Shown piece after piece: positions 52,387 through 61,031 of a stretch of 64,000 nucleotides of DNA. The stretch lies in assembly GCF_009807035.1 (NCBI RefSeq), contig NZ_WUBI01000001.1, forward strand, positions 930,001 to 994,000, in the 5' to 3' direction. Each line of letters opens with the position of its first letter. The first letter of the stretch is position 1. Below the pieces are notes generated by a model. That model was not told where the DNA came from. It saw only the letters and a list, made by a program, of their open reading frames with translations, and did no database searches. Source of the DNA: Paenibacillus dendrobii. GTDB lineage: Bacteria; Bacillota; Bacilli; Paenibacillales; Paenibacillaceae. Position numbers and translations under genes: made by a program.

Positions 52387-53472
52387 TTATTTGGCTTGAA
52401 TATATCCCTCAGCCTTGAGCAATTCAGCGATCAGAACAGCACCGCCGGCAGCGCCGCGCAGCGTATTATGAGATAGGCCTACGAATTTGAAATCGTAGAT
52501 GGAATCTTCGCGCAGTCTTCCCACCGATACGCCCATGCCGTGCTCGATGTCACGGTCCAGTTTGGTCTGCGGTCTGTTCTCTTCTTCAAAATACGTGATG
52601 AACTGCTTCGGCGCGCTCGGCAATCCCAATTCCTGTGGACGGCCTTGGAACTGGCTCCAGCGAGCAAGAATTTCTTCTTTGGAAGGTTTGTTCTCGAACG
52701 ATACGAATACAGTCGCCAAATGTCCATCCGTAACCGGAACACGAATACACTGCGTCGTGATGAGCGGGGAGCTTGCTTTCACGATCTCGCCATCCACTAC
52801 ATTGCCCCAAATACGAAGCGGCTCCTGCTCGCTTTTCTCTTCCTCTCCGCCGATATACGGGATGACATTATCCAGCATATCCGGCCAATCGGTAAAGTTC
52901 TTGCCTGCTCCGGATATCGCCTGGTAGGTCGATGCAACCACTTGCGTAGGTTTGAAATCAAGCAAAGCATGGAGTGCCGGAACATAGCTCTGAATGGAGC
53001 AATTCGGTTTAACCGCGATGAATCCGGTCTCCGTGCCCAGACGTTTTCTCTGCGCTTCAATCACTTCCAAATGCCCTGGATTAATCTCCGGAATAACCAT
53101 TGGAACGTCCGGCGTCCACCGATGAGCCGAATTATTGGAAATCACGGGCGTTCCCGTTTTGGCATACGCCTCTTCCAACGCTTGAATTTCGTTCTTTTTC
53201 ATATCAACCGCGCAGAAAATGAAATCGACATCGGCGGCAACCTCTTCGACTTTCGAAGCGTCCTGAACGATGATGTTTTTTACTTTTTCAGGGATGGGAC
53301 CGGCCATCTTCCATCTGTTCTGTACGGATTCTTCATAGGTTTTGCCTGCCGAGCTGCTGCTGGCTGCAATGGATGTTACTTCGAACCAGGGATGCTCATC
53401 GAGCAATTGAACAAAACGTTGACCTACCATGCCGGTTCCTCCGACAATACCCACTTTAAGTTTTTCTGACAT
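52387..53472 (-). CDS. asd: Aspartate-semialdehyde dehydrogenase, archaeal/fungal type
   Basis: A 361-residue enzyme that reduces aspartyl phosphate to aspartate semialdehyde, the branch to lysine, diaminopimelate, threonine and methionine. GGTGMVGQRF binds NADP; the active Cys lies in VKPNCSIQSYVP. SNNSAHRWTPDVPMVIPEIN and the general sequence follow the archaeal/yeast type, not the usual B. subtilis Asd. A T-box leader controls it. It is a single gene. The ATG at 53472 has AAAGGA upstream. Confidence 0.9.
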   Translation of the reverse strand: MSEKLKVGIVGGTGMVGQRFVQLLDEHPWFEVTSIAASSSSAGKTYEESVQNRWKMAGPIPEKVKNIIVQDASKVEEVAADVDFIFCAVDMKKNEIQALEEAYAKTGTPVISNNSAHRWTPDVPMVIPEINPGHLEVIEAQRKRLGTETGFIAVKPNCSIQSYVPALHALLDFKPTQVVASTYQAISGAGKNFTDWPDMLDNVIPYIGGEEEKSEQEPLRIWGNVVDGEIVKASSPLITTQCIRVPVTDGHLATVFVSFENKPSKEEILARWSQFQGRPQELGLPSAPKQFITYFEEENRPQTKLDRDIEHGMGVSVGRLREDSIYDFKFVGLSHNTLRGAAGGAVLIAELLKAEGYIQAK

Positions 53473-53628
53473 GATCTTCAAATCCTTTCAATATGGCATT
53501 ATGTTCATCGCAATACCAATCATCCGTTATCATGGATTCGGTATGCAGTGATTTTCGTCTAAATAATCATTCCATCCGGCTTCGTGTTCCCATCTTACAT
53601 GTATGCAGCATTTTTCCTAAAGACACAA

Positions 53629-53925
53629 TAAAAAATCCCACCCCCAAGACCGTAGTCTTAGGGACGAGATTGTATGCTCGTGGTACCACCCCAGATTCGC
53701 CAATATGTCGCCATATTCGCCTCTTCGAGTACGTCATGACCATGTCATGAATTTATACTCTAGCTCTGTAACAGGAGCTCCTGGCACGACATCCCCTTGA
53801 TTAAAAAGGTTCCGAGGTGCTGCTCTGAGGCTTTGTTCAATAAACAATTCCTTACTCCTTTTCAGCTGGCGGAGCTCTCTGTAAAAGAATTCATTTATTT
53901 ACTCTTCTCTTCGTCGCATTTGATA
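53629..53925 (-). promoter_or_regulatory. T-box riboswitch with probable Lys (AAA) specifier
   Basis: On the minus strand the T-box core GGGGTGGTACCACG lies at 53679-53693, followed by the terminator stem (CCCTAAGAC/GTCTTGGGGG, T6, 53629-53668). Stem I is seen as AATAAA-TG-AATTC pairing with GAATT-G-TTTATT and holds the AGAGAGCTC loop segment. The specifier loop strand GAACAAAG gives AAA (53832-53834), lysine. Uncharged tRNA would switch asd on. The specifier reading is by analogy. Confidence 0.88.
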
Positions 53926-53934
53926 TTACTGACT

Positions 53935-53963
53935 ATAATATAAAAAAAACGCGCCGAGGTAAA
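53935..53963 (-). promoter_or_regulatory. Candidate proximal promoter of the asd leader
   Basis: TTTACC (53958-53963), 17-bp spacer, TATTAT (53935-53940); start about 10 nt before the T-box stem I. Confidence 0.5.
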
Positions 53964-53985
53964 CATTTTTTTTCTTTGCCGGACC

Positions 53986-54013
53986 ATTATACCGGGTCAG
54001 ACCGGGAATTCAA
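53986..54013 (-). promoter_or_regulatory. Candidate distal promoter of the asd leader
   Basis: TTGAAT (54008-54013), 16-bp spacer, perfect TATAAT (53986-53991). A better -10 box than the proximal one; either or both may be used. Confidence 0.5.
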
Positions 54014-54039
54014 CGAGTTGTCTTCCTTCGAACGAAGCA

Positions 54040-54987
54040 CTAATTCCACCAGTATTTCATTCTCTTAACCGTTACATCCCATAGCATTGCATCCGGTTCA
54101 ATCGTTATTGTAAGCTCTTTGACCCTGTTCAGTGGAAATTCAAAGGAGCAAGGTTGATTATCTTCATTATCCATAGGACGACATACTTCGGAGAGAGAAA
54201 TTTCATTTCCATCCCAAGATAGGGTTGCCCCGGCTTTCGGATCCTTAGGATTCTTAGTACCGTAATAACCGGAAATCATCGTTTCTTTATTCCCCAATGC
54301 ATAAGTGTATTTTTCGAAATCTTTACCCTGACTAGTATAAACGTTTATATGGGGCACAACCTTTTCGCCGCCAATGGTAAAATCATGCAGCTCTGTACCC
54401 ACAGACGTATTGCCGTTTCTTTCTTCCATTTCATTCAATCCCTGTGCAGGACTTTCAATTTTGTTGAAAAAGGCTTTATCTGCCATCTCCGACAACCCCA
54501 AAACACCGACCGCGAGAATAACGGCGGATGCACCTGTAGTCATAAGGTTTTTGAATATCTTATTTGATCGAAAGCCGATTTTATAGGCAGCGAAACCTGC
54601 AGCAGCGCCAATGGAATTCTGAATTGCATCGTTAATATCGAAGCTGCCTAAGTAAGTCAGCATTTGAAGCGTCTCCAGCACAAGAATGGACAAGAAGAAT
54701 ATACTAATGAACTTGAAGAACCGAGTACCGTACAATAACGGAATCATGATGCCGAATGGCATGAATGCGGCTAGATTTCCCAAGCCGACCCAATCCATGA
54801 GCGTTAAATGCCGAAAATCATACATCTTGGGAAACTTTAAAAATTCATCTGGAATAGTAATGAATGTATAGTTGTCTACATCATGCGATGCACCGATTCT
54901 ACCAAAGCCTAGAAACATAAAATATAATATCAACACACTATAAAGAAGCGTTGCTATCATGATCCACTTACGCTGCTTTGCGTCCAT
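54040..54987 (-). CDS. VanZ-like membrane protein with C-terminal extracellular domain
   Basis: A 315-residue protein. The first about 165 residues hold the VanZ fold with four to five helices and the signature motifs NLAAFMPFGIMIPLLYG and DINDAIQNSIGAAAGF. The rest is a soluble, probably extracellular, beta-rich domain. VanZ proteins affect teicoplanin or peptide antibiotic tolerance; the reaction is unknown. A small membrane protein gene stands just upstream. Confidence 0.82.
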   Translation of the reverse strand: MDAKQRKWIMIATLLYSVLILYFMFLGFGRIGASHDVDNYTFITIPDEFLKFPKMYDFRHLTLMDWVGLGNLAAFMPFGIMIPLLYGTRFFKFISIFFLSILVLETLQMLTYLGSFDINDAIQNSIGAAAGFAAYKIGFRSNKIFKNLMTTGASAVILAVGVLGLSEMADKAFFNKIESPAQGLNEMEERNGNTSVGTELHDFTIGGEKVVPHINVYTSQGKDFEKYTYALGNKETMISGYYGTKNPKDPKAGATLSWDGNEISLSEVCRPMDNEDNQPCSFEFPLNRVKELTITIEPDAMLWDVTVKRMKYWWN

Positions 54988-55019
54988 ACAAGCTCCTTCG
55001 ATCGAAATTTCTGCTGGGA

Positions 55020-55178
55020 TTAGTTTAGTATCCGGGAAAATGCATTTCTAATAAAACCAAACCAATGCTCACCCGCATGCACAGCTCCATCCATCACTCT
55101 TCCGAACGCCATGTACAGCAAATAAACAATCAACAATATGATTAAAATGGTTAGAAAATTATTTTGTTTTTCTTCCAC
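55020..55178 (-). CDS. Small single-pass membrane protein (52 residues)
   Basis: GTG start at 55176-55178 with GGGAGG (GGAGG 55186-55190) 7 nt upstream, stop TAA 55020-55022. The product has one helix (residues 8-25, FLTILIILLIVYLLYMAF) and a basic/aromatic tail. It is too short for routine gene calls. It lies 32 bp before the VanZ gene and should be cotranscribed. Function unknown. Confidence 0.65.
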   Translation of the reverse strand: MEEKQNNFLTILIILLIVYLLYMAFGRVMDGAVHAGEHWFGFIRNAFSRILN

Positions 55179-55375
55179 AACCGTTCCTCCCTTATTCCTT
55201 CACTATCATTTTTTTGAGTGTATCTCGAATGCTATTCTCACATTATATAGGGAAATGATCTGTCATCCTATTCAAGTTGCTTACGCTAACCTTACAGGTT
55301 TGTAAGCTGCGATCGAAAGCATATGATTTCCATCCAAGCATTCCAGAACCTGCCTCATCCTTCCTTAGGAAAAAT

Positions 55376-55422
55376 AAAAACGACAAGCCTGAAAATAGTC
55401 TTTTCAAGGTTTGTCGTTTTTG
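55376..55422 (-). terminator. Intrinsic terminator of ltaS
   Basis: AAAAACGACAA/TTGTCGTTTTT stem (with CCTTGAAAA inner pairs), T-rich tail on the minus strand. Confidence 0.85.
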
Positions 55423-55465
55423 CTTATTCATGTATTTGCTTCACGCGATGCTTCATAGTTCAAGA

Positions 55466-57322
55466 TTAGGGTTGATCCGGCAGCTGCAATATATAGCTGT
55501 TCGATATGTTTAGCAACCGCTGGGCTGACGTAAATTGCGCTTCGGTCGATCCATCCTTCGTCATGGAATTGTCGTTTAAGCTGTAGTTGGTTCCATCCGC
55601 ATATGCTTTACCTGTCACATAGATGCTTGTGTCGTTTATGAATGAGCCTGTCGGCAAAAAGTGTCTGAGCGGGATCAGATTCGTCTCTTGATTCAGAAGA
55701 TCCTCGCCAAAATGCAGCTGCTGCGTGACCGAAACTCCAAGCAGGTTCGCGACCGTGGGTAAAATATCAACCTGACCGCCAGTCCGTTCGATGTTGGCAG
55801 GAAGTTCGCCGCTCGGCGAATGGACAATGAACGGAATGTTGAACATGTCTGCGTAGCCATACTCATGCCCAATGAGCTCTTCCATCAAGTTCCGTTCTTT
55901 GCTTCCGAGGGTATACATCGGCACGCCTTGGTGATCTCCATAAAAGACAACCAGGCTATCATCCCATATTCCGCTAGTCTTCAGTCCATCCAAAAATTGA
56001 CCCATCGCATAATCCGCATAATTCTGTGCACGGATATAGTCCCCAAGCAATGTTCCTTCGTAAGCCTCGGGAAGCTTCATTTTGTACTTCTCTTCCGGTA
56101 TACGGAATGGATGATGCGCGCTCATGGAAATGACCATGGCATAAAACGGTTTCTTCTCGGCATCGATTTTGGTTAGTTCCGGTACGGTTTTGGCGAACAA
56201 TACTTCATCCGAAGATCCAAAAGCAATATGGTCATCATCGCCATAAAAGGACTGGTCGTAATATTTGTCGAATCCAATGGCTTTATAAAGATCCGTCCGG
56301 TTCCAGAAATCAACACTGTTTGTATGGAAAGTTGCCGTGTTATAGCCATTCCCGCTTAGTAATTTCGGCAGGCTCGGGAGTGCTTTTTTCATATAATCCG
56401 ATGAAGTCGCAGGTTCATTTTTAGGCACGTAAAATGAGGTATTCACGGCAAACTCGGCATCCGAGGTCGTTCCTTGACCTGCGTTGGTGTAAAAATTGCT
56501 GAAATACGTATTCTCTTTTACCAGCCTGTTCAGATTTGGCGTGATCTCCTGGCCATCAAGGGTAAGTCCGATCAAAAAGTTTTGGAAGGATTCCATTTGT
56601 ACCACGATCAGATTTTTGCCTTGATCAACGCCCCAATATTTCGGTGATTCCGGCGTTACCATGCCCTTCAGATCATCAATCTTTTGCTGCGAAATCTCAT
56701 CGGATGGAATGATCTCTTCCTTCTCCGTCGTATCCGCAAATAAGGTATACACCTCGTAGTTAAGAATGCCCATGCTCTCAGCTTTTTTGATCTCACTCAT
56801 GCTAGCGTGGTTCGGCCAGATGTTAAAAATACACAGTCCGAACGAGATAGCGGAAATGACGATCAGAACCATCCGGTTCATTCGTTTAGAGCCTCTTTCC
56901 TTCCATCTGGCAATGTATTTTGGACGGAACATGAAGAAAAGGAAAAACACGATATCCACAAAAATAAACAGATAATAAGGTGTAATGAGCGAATAGGTGC
57001 TCTCTCCTACCTTTGTAACTTTGTCCACTTGCTGCAAGGCATGGTAGGTGGCAATGACGCCATAGTATTTGTAATACATGAGGACGGCAAAATAGATTAA
57101 CGTGATACATAGATTCGCGATCATATAATATAGGATCTTTCGTTTCGTGGCGAACCACTCAATTAAACTAAACACGATAATAAAAAACGGAATTTCAGTG
57201 AACACCATGCTCCAGTTGAGTCCTTCGTCAAATACGACGAACCACGCTACCGCGCTTTTCAAGAGCAGGATAAAGCTGAATAGGAATATAGGTCCGTTTT
57301 TAGGGGTGAATCGCTTGTTCAT
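55466..57322 (-). CDS. ltaS: Lipoteichoic acid synthase family protein
   Basis: A 618-residue LtaS-type sulfatase-fold enzyme. Five helices lie in residues 1-170; the extracellular domain has the nucleophile Thr in NAGQGTTSDAEF and metal ligands in YGDHQGVP and ENLIVV-like QMESFQ. It polymerises glycerol phosphate from phosphatidylglycerol on the outer membrane face. Which of the LtaS paralogues (main synthase, primase or stress type) cannot be told. Confidence 0.92.
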   Translation of the reverse strand: MNKRFTPKNGPIFLFSFILLLKSAVAWFVVFDEGLNWSMVFTEIPFFIIVFSLIEWFATKRKILYYMIANLCITLIYFAVLMYYKYYGVIATYHALQQVDKVTKVGESTYSLITPYYLFIFVDIVFFLFFMFRPKYIARWKERGSKRMNRMVLIVISAISFGLCIFNIWPNHASMSEIKKAESMGILNYEVYTLFADTTEKEEIIPSDEISQQKIDDLKGMVTPESPKYWGVDQGKNLIVVQMESFQNFLIGLTLDGQEITPNLNRLVKENTYFSNFYTNAGQGTTSDAEFAVNTSFYVPKNEPATSSDYMKKALPSLPKLLSGNGYNTATFHTNSVDFWNRTDLYKAIGFDKYYDQSFYGDDDHIAFGSSDEVLFAKTVPELTKIDAEKKPFYAMVISMSAHHPFRIPEEKYKMKLPEAYEGTLLGDYIRAQNYADYAMGQFLDGLKTSGIWDDSLVVFYGDHQGVPMYTLGSKERNLMEELIGHEYGYADMFNIPFIVHSPSGELPANIERTGGQVDILPTVANLLGVSVTQQLHFGEDLLNQETNLIPLRHFLPTGSFINDTSIYVTGKAYADGTNYSLNDNSMTKDGSTEAQFTSAQRLLNISNSYILQLPDQP

Positions 57323-57608
57323 TAAAGCCCCATCCTCCTTACCTCTATGATTCCGATGTCTAACAGACCTTCGAAGTGACTTACACTATCATTAATATTT
57401 TACTCACGTTCATAGACAACTTCAAATAAGCATAGGCACAACGAGCCATTATACTCCGAATTTCGCTTTTATAAAAGTTTAGATAGAAATGGTATATTAA
57501 AAATATGATGCTCTGATAGAAGTTACACCGATATCCTTTTCCCAAGAAATCCATGTTATCATTAATATCGCCGTTATGAATTTAGTTGCCATTCAAGGAA
57601 GTGTATAT
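57323..57608. other. Intergenic region between ltaS and the MocR gene
   Basis: Divergent promoter space for ltaS (minus) and the MocR gene (plus). No dyad or clear promoter could be named with confidence. Confidence 0.3.
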
Positions 57609-59045
57609 ATGTGGAAGCCAGATCGTCAAAGTCAAAAACCTCTGTACGAACAAATCGCCGATCATCTTGAACAGAAAATCTCTTATGGTGAATTTCCGCC
57701 AGGGAGCTTGCTTCCGTCCGAACGAAAATTAGCTGAACAATTAGGGGTAAACCGGAGCACCGTTATTTTGGCTTTCGCCGAGCTCAGATCCATGGGTATC
57801 ATCGAAAGCCGTTCTGGTAGCGGAACACGGGTAAGCCAGTATAAATGGGGCGCTACGCCTAGGCATACCCCGAACTGGAAGAGATATGCCGAAGGCGGAA
57901 GCTTCCTTCCTAACGTTCCGTTCCTACGCAGAATCCGTGAAGCGCTGAGCCAGACCCCTTCCATGATCGACTTTGCGAGCGGAGAGCTTTCCGGCGACTT
58001 ATCGCCCATGAACGAAATCGCAATGTTGATGGATGAGCATCATTATACCTCATACCTTGGTTACGCCAATCCACAAGGATACATACCGCTTCGGCAGGCA
58101 CTTGTTGCCTATCTTGATCAATACCGCGGAATCCAAACGACGGAGTCGTCCATCCTGATTACATCTGGCTCCCAACAGTCGTTATTCTTGATTACGCAGT
58201 GTCTTCTGTCTCCTGGAGATGCCGTAGCCATCGAAGATCCTTCCTACTGCTATTCTTTGCCGATGTTTCAATCCGCGGGACTCCGATTGTTCAGGCTGCC
58301 CGTTGATCGTGATGGCGTTCGACCGGAGGATATCCGAACGTTGTACAAGAAGCACCGGATCAAGATGATTTTCACGAATCCTAATTATCAGAATCCAACG
58401 GGAACTTTCCTTACTGATGAGAGACGGAACAAATTGCTCGAGATCGCAAGTGAACTGGGTCTTCCCATTGTGGAAGATGATCCTTATAGCCTAACGGATT
58501 ATGAAGGTGAATTTTGTCCCCCGCTCAAATCGGTAGATCCGCATGGCAATATCATTTACATTGGTTCTTTCTCCAAAATCGTCGCATCTGGGCTGCGCAT
58601 CGGATGGATGGTTGCTCCGCATGCCATTGTGGAACGGCTGGCGGATGCCAGACAGCAAATGGATTTTGGACTCAGCGTGATACCGCAACAAGTGGCGGCG
58701 CAGTTTTTGATATCGTCTCATTTTGAGCCCCAGCTGAACCGTCTGCGAATGCAGCTTCGTTATAAGCGTGATCTGCTGATCGAAGCCCTGCAAAAAGAGC
58801 TTCCGGGCCTCATTCAGTACAACATTCCCCAGGGCGGAATACATATGTGGTGCAAGCTGGTACCTGAAGTTAATGATGCCAAGCTCCTGGAAGAAGGAAT
58901 AAAAAAAGGGGTTGTATTCGTGCCGGGCAGCGTATATGGTTCCGATTCAGGTTATGTCCGATTTACTTTTGCCCGGGCAAAAGAGGAGGATATCGGCCCT
59001 GGTATTGCAGCCTTTGCGGAAGCACTACGAGAGCTTATCAAATAA
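57609..59045 (+). CDS. MocR/PdxR-type GntR regulator with aminotransferase domain
   Basis: A 478-residue regulator. Residues 5-75 are a GntR winged helix (PLYEQIADHL, LPSERKLAEQLGVNRSTV). The rest is a class I aminotransferase fold with the PLP lysine in GSFSKIVASGLRIGW and the PLP contacts NPNYQNPTG and EDDPYSL. Start 57609 has AGGAAG upstream. MocR proteins usually regulate a divergent or linked gene; here the divergent gene is ltaS. Target is unknown. Confidence 0.9.
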   Translation: MWKPDRQSQKPLYEQIADHLEQKISYGEFPPGSLLPSERKLAEQLGVNRSTVILAFAELRSMGIIESRSGSGTRVSQYKWGATPRHTPNWKRYAEGGSFLPNVPFLRRIREALSQTPSMIDFASGELSGDLSPMNEIAMLMDEHHYTSYLGYANPQGYIPLRQALVAYLDQYRGIQTTESSILITSGSQQSLFLITQCLLSPGDAVAIEDPSYCYSLPMFQSAGLRLFRLPVDRDGVRPEDIRTLYKKHRIKMIFTNPNYQNPTGTFLTDERRNKLLEIASELGLPIVEDDPYSLTDYEGEFCPPLKSVDPHGNIIYIGSFSKIVASGLRIGWMVAPHAIVERLADARQQMDFGLSVIPQQVAAQFLISSHFEPQLNRLRMQLRYKRDLLIEALQKELPGLIQYNIPQGGIHMWCKLVPEVNDAKLLEEGIKKGVVFVPGSVYGSDSGYVRFTFARAKEEDIGPGIAAFAEALRELIK

Positions 59046-59079
59046 ATGCATGACAAAGGTTTAGGACTTCCTTCAACTG

Positions 59080-59117
59080 AAAACAACCGCAGAGCATGCG
59101 CTTCTGCGGTTGTTTTT
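59080..59117. terminator. Bidirectional intrinsic terminator
   Basis: AAAACAACCGCAGA/TCTGCGGTTGTTTT stem between the converging MocR gene and small membrane protein gene. Confidence 0.85.
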
Positions 59118-59129
59118 AATTATCATGAT

Positions 59130-59333
59130 TTACGCTTTCCAAACAACGATCGTGATGATTGCCAGAATAACGATGCAGGCAATATATATTCCACTAAGAC
59201 GCATCCACTTTTTCCCGGTGTGCTGAAAATATTTCGGGTCTGCTTTTTTATTGCTTTTGGATTGGCCTATCATCATCGTTGCGACAAAACCGGCTGCCAT
59301 CACAATAATGGCCATGATCAATAATCCGAGCAT
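59130..59333 (-). CDS. Small membrane protein (67 residues)
   Basis: Two hydrophobic helices (residues 2-22 and 46-65) separated by a basic loop. ATG 59333 has AGGAGGGGG 7 nt upstream, so the longer frame upstream is not used. Function unknown. It is downstream of the efflux gene on the same strand, separated by 117 bp including three short CCATCCATT copies. Confidence 0.75.
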   Translation of the reverse strand: MLGLLIMAIIVMAAGFVATMMIGQSKSNKKADPKYFQHTGKKWMRLSGIYIACIVILAIITIVVWKA

Positions 59334-59400
59334 GTTCCCCCTCCTAAATGGGTTCCTGTTAAAACATGTCTCATTATAATGAATTGTCAGGCCTGTGACA

Positions 59401-59434
59401 CCATCCATTTGTCCATCCATTCGACCCATCCATT
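59401..59434. repeat. Three copies of CCATCCATT
   Basis: At 59401, 59413 and 59426, spaced 12-13 bp, in the gap between the efflux gene and the small membrane protein gene. Confidence 0.6.
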
Positions 59435-59450
59435 TCGTTAATAAGTTCTA

Positions 59451-60974
59451 TTAATGTGCTGCCGTATATTCTTCCAGCTCGGAAGCCGGGTCGAACTTCT
59501 CCTTGCTCATGGCAAATGCGGCTACAAGAGCAATAACGGACGGAATGATAGCCCAAGCAAACGTATGAACCAGAGATGAAGACAGCGCATCTGTAATCTT
59601 ATCCAAAATTTGAGCCGGGATATTTTCACGTGTTCCCGGAGTCAGGATTTTACTCGGATCACTAAGATTGACGCCTTCCGGCGCTGCGCCGCCACCGGCG
59701 AACACGGTGGACAGATTCTTGGTAAACACATGACTTTGAATAATGCCGAATACCGTAATGCCCAAGGTCATTCCCAGCTCCCGCGTGAAGCTAAGCGTCG
59801 AACTTGCGGACCCCCGCTGTCTTGCCGTGAATCCATGAATCGCCGCATTGCTCAGCACGGAGAACGACGAACCAATCCCAAGACCGACTAAAATCATATA
59901 AATGGTGACCAGGTAGCGCGGAGTATCGGTCGTTAACGTGGTAAGCAGACCCATACCGACAAGAAGCAGTACCAACGTCGATATCATGATGGAACGATAA
60001 TTGAACTTAGCCAGCAAGAAACCGCCGCCTGCTGCTGTAATCACGGAACCGACCATCATGGGAAGCAGAACCAGTCCCGAACTAGTAGCCGAGCCGCCAA
60101 ATACGCCTTGAATAAAGATAGGAATGTAGACCGAAGCCGTAATAAACGCTGCACCGCTAAATATAGCCATGATATTGCTTGTCGAATATAAACGGTTCTT
60201 AAACATGCCAAAGGTGATGATGGGCTCTTCCACACGGCGTTCGATGAAAATAAAACCAACCAAAAGCACGGCAAAAGCTGCGAACAAACCGATGATCATA
60301 CCAGAGTTCCAAGCGTACTCCTTCCCGCCAAGCTCAAGTCCGAACATCAGGCACAAAATGGAAGCTACAAGCGTGAAAGCGCCAAAGTAGTCGATTTTTT
60401 CCTTGGAATGCTCAACGGATTCCTTGTAAAAGAAGACAATCATGAAGAAGGCAATCACGCCTACCGGTAAGTTAATATAGAAAATCCAGGACCAATGGAT
60501 ATAATCCGTAATATATGCACCCAAAAGCGGACCGAAAATACTGGAAATACCATATGCGGCTCCAAATAATCCACCAATCTTGCCCCGTTTATCCGGAGCA
60601 ACCACATCGAACATAATCGTGAATGCGATCGGCACGAGAGCTCCGCCGCCAATCCCCTGTATAGCCCGGTAAATACTAAGCTGTATAATAGAATCCGCAG
60701 TGCCGCATAGGGCTGAACCAGCCATAAATACGATAATACCGAAAATAAAGAATCGCTTGCGGCCATACATATCGGATAGTTTACCGAAAATCGGCATGCC
60801 CGCCATTTCTGCGATCATATAAGCGGAAGTCACCCACATTAATTTATCGAAGCCCCCCAGGTCCCCGACGATGGTACCGATGGCCGTGGATACGATGGTA
60901 TTATCCATCGAAGCCATAAGCGTGGCCAGCAATAATGCCACGATGATCACAACTACATTATTTTTCTTTGCCAT
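59451..60974 (-). CDS. DHA2 family (EmrB/QacA) multidrug efflux MFS transporter
   Basis: A 507-residue 14-helix exporter. Motifs: LDxTxxxxALP-like MASMDNTIVSTA in helix 1, GKLSDMYGRKRFF in the 2-3 loop, RAIQGIGGGALVPI and GPLLGAYITDYIHWSWIFYIN (motif C). It likely exports dyes or drugs by proton exchange. GGAGGG before the ATG. It lies 57 bp after the UvrA-like gene in the same operon, divergent from MarR. Confidence 0.9.
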   Translation of the reverse strand: MAKKNNVVVIIVALLLATLMASMDNTIVSTAIGTIVGDLGGFDKLMWVTSAYMIAEMAGMPIFGKLSDMYGRKRFFIFGIIVFMAGSALCGTADSIIQLSIYRAIQGIGGGALVPIAFTIMFDVVAPDKRGKIGGLFGAAYGISSIFGPLLGAYITDYIHWSWIFYINLPVGVIAFFMIVFFYKESVEHSKEKIDYFGAFTLVASILCLMFGLELGGKEYAWNSGMIIGLFAAFAVLLVGFIFIERRVEEPIITFGMFKNRLYSTSNIMAIFSGAAFITASVYIPIFIQGVFGGSATSSGLVLLPMMVGSVITAAGGGFLLAKFNYRSIMISTLVLLLVGMGLLTTLTTDTPRYLVTIYMILVGLGIGSSFSVLSNAAIHGFTARQRGSASSTLSFTRELGMTLGITVFGIIQSHVFTKNLSTVFAGGGAAPEGVNLSDPSKILTPGTRENIPAQILDKITDALSSSLVHTFAWAIIPSVIALVAAFAMSKEKFDPASELEEYTAAH

Positions 60975-61031
60975 TTTCTATTGTTCCCTCCACTGTTTCC
61001 GCAATTTCTTTCTTGAACGTCAAATCTACTT

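Noticed and set aside
52540..53469. 309-residue plus-strand frame opposite asd
   Set aside because: Long only because asd codon use leaves few stops on the other strand; no domain features.
55285..55320. Nested inverted repeat GCTTAC...GTAAGC with AACC/GGTT between ltaS and the small membrane gene
   Set aside because: No T-run on either strand and no promoter placed to use it; recorded but not called a terminator or riboswitch.
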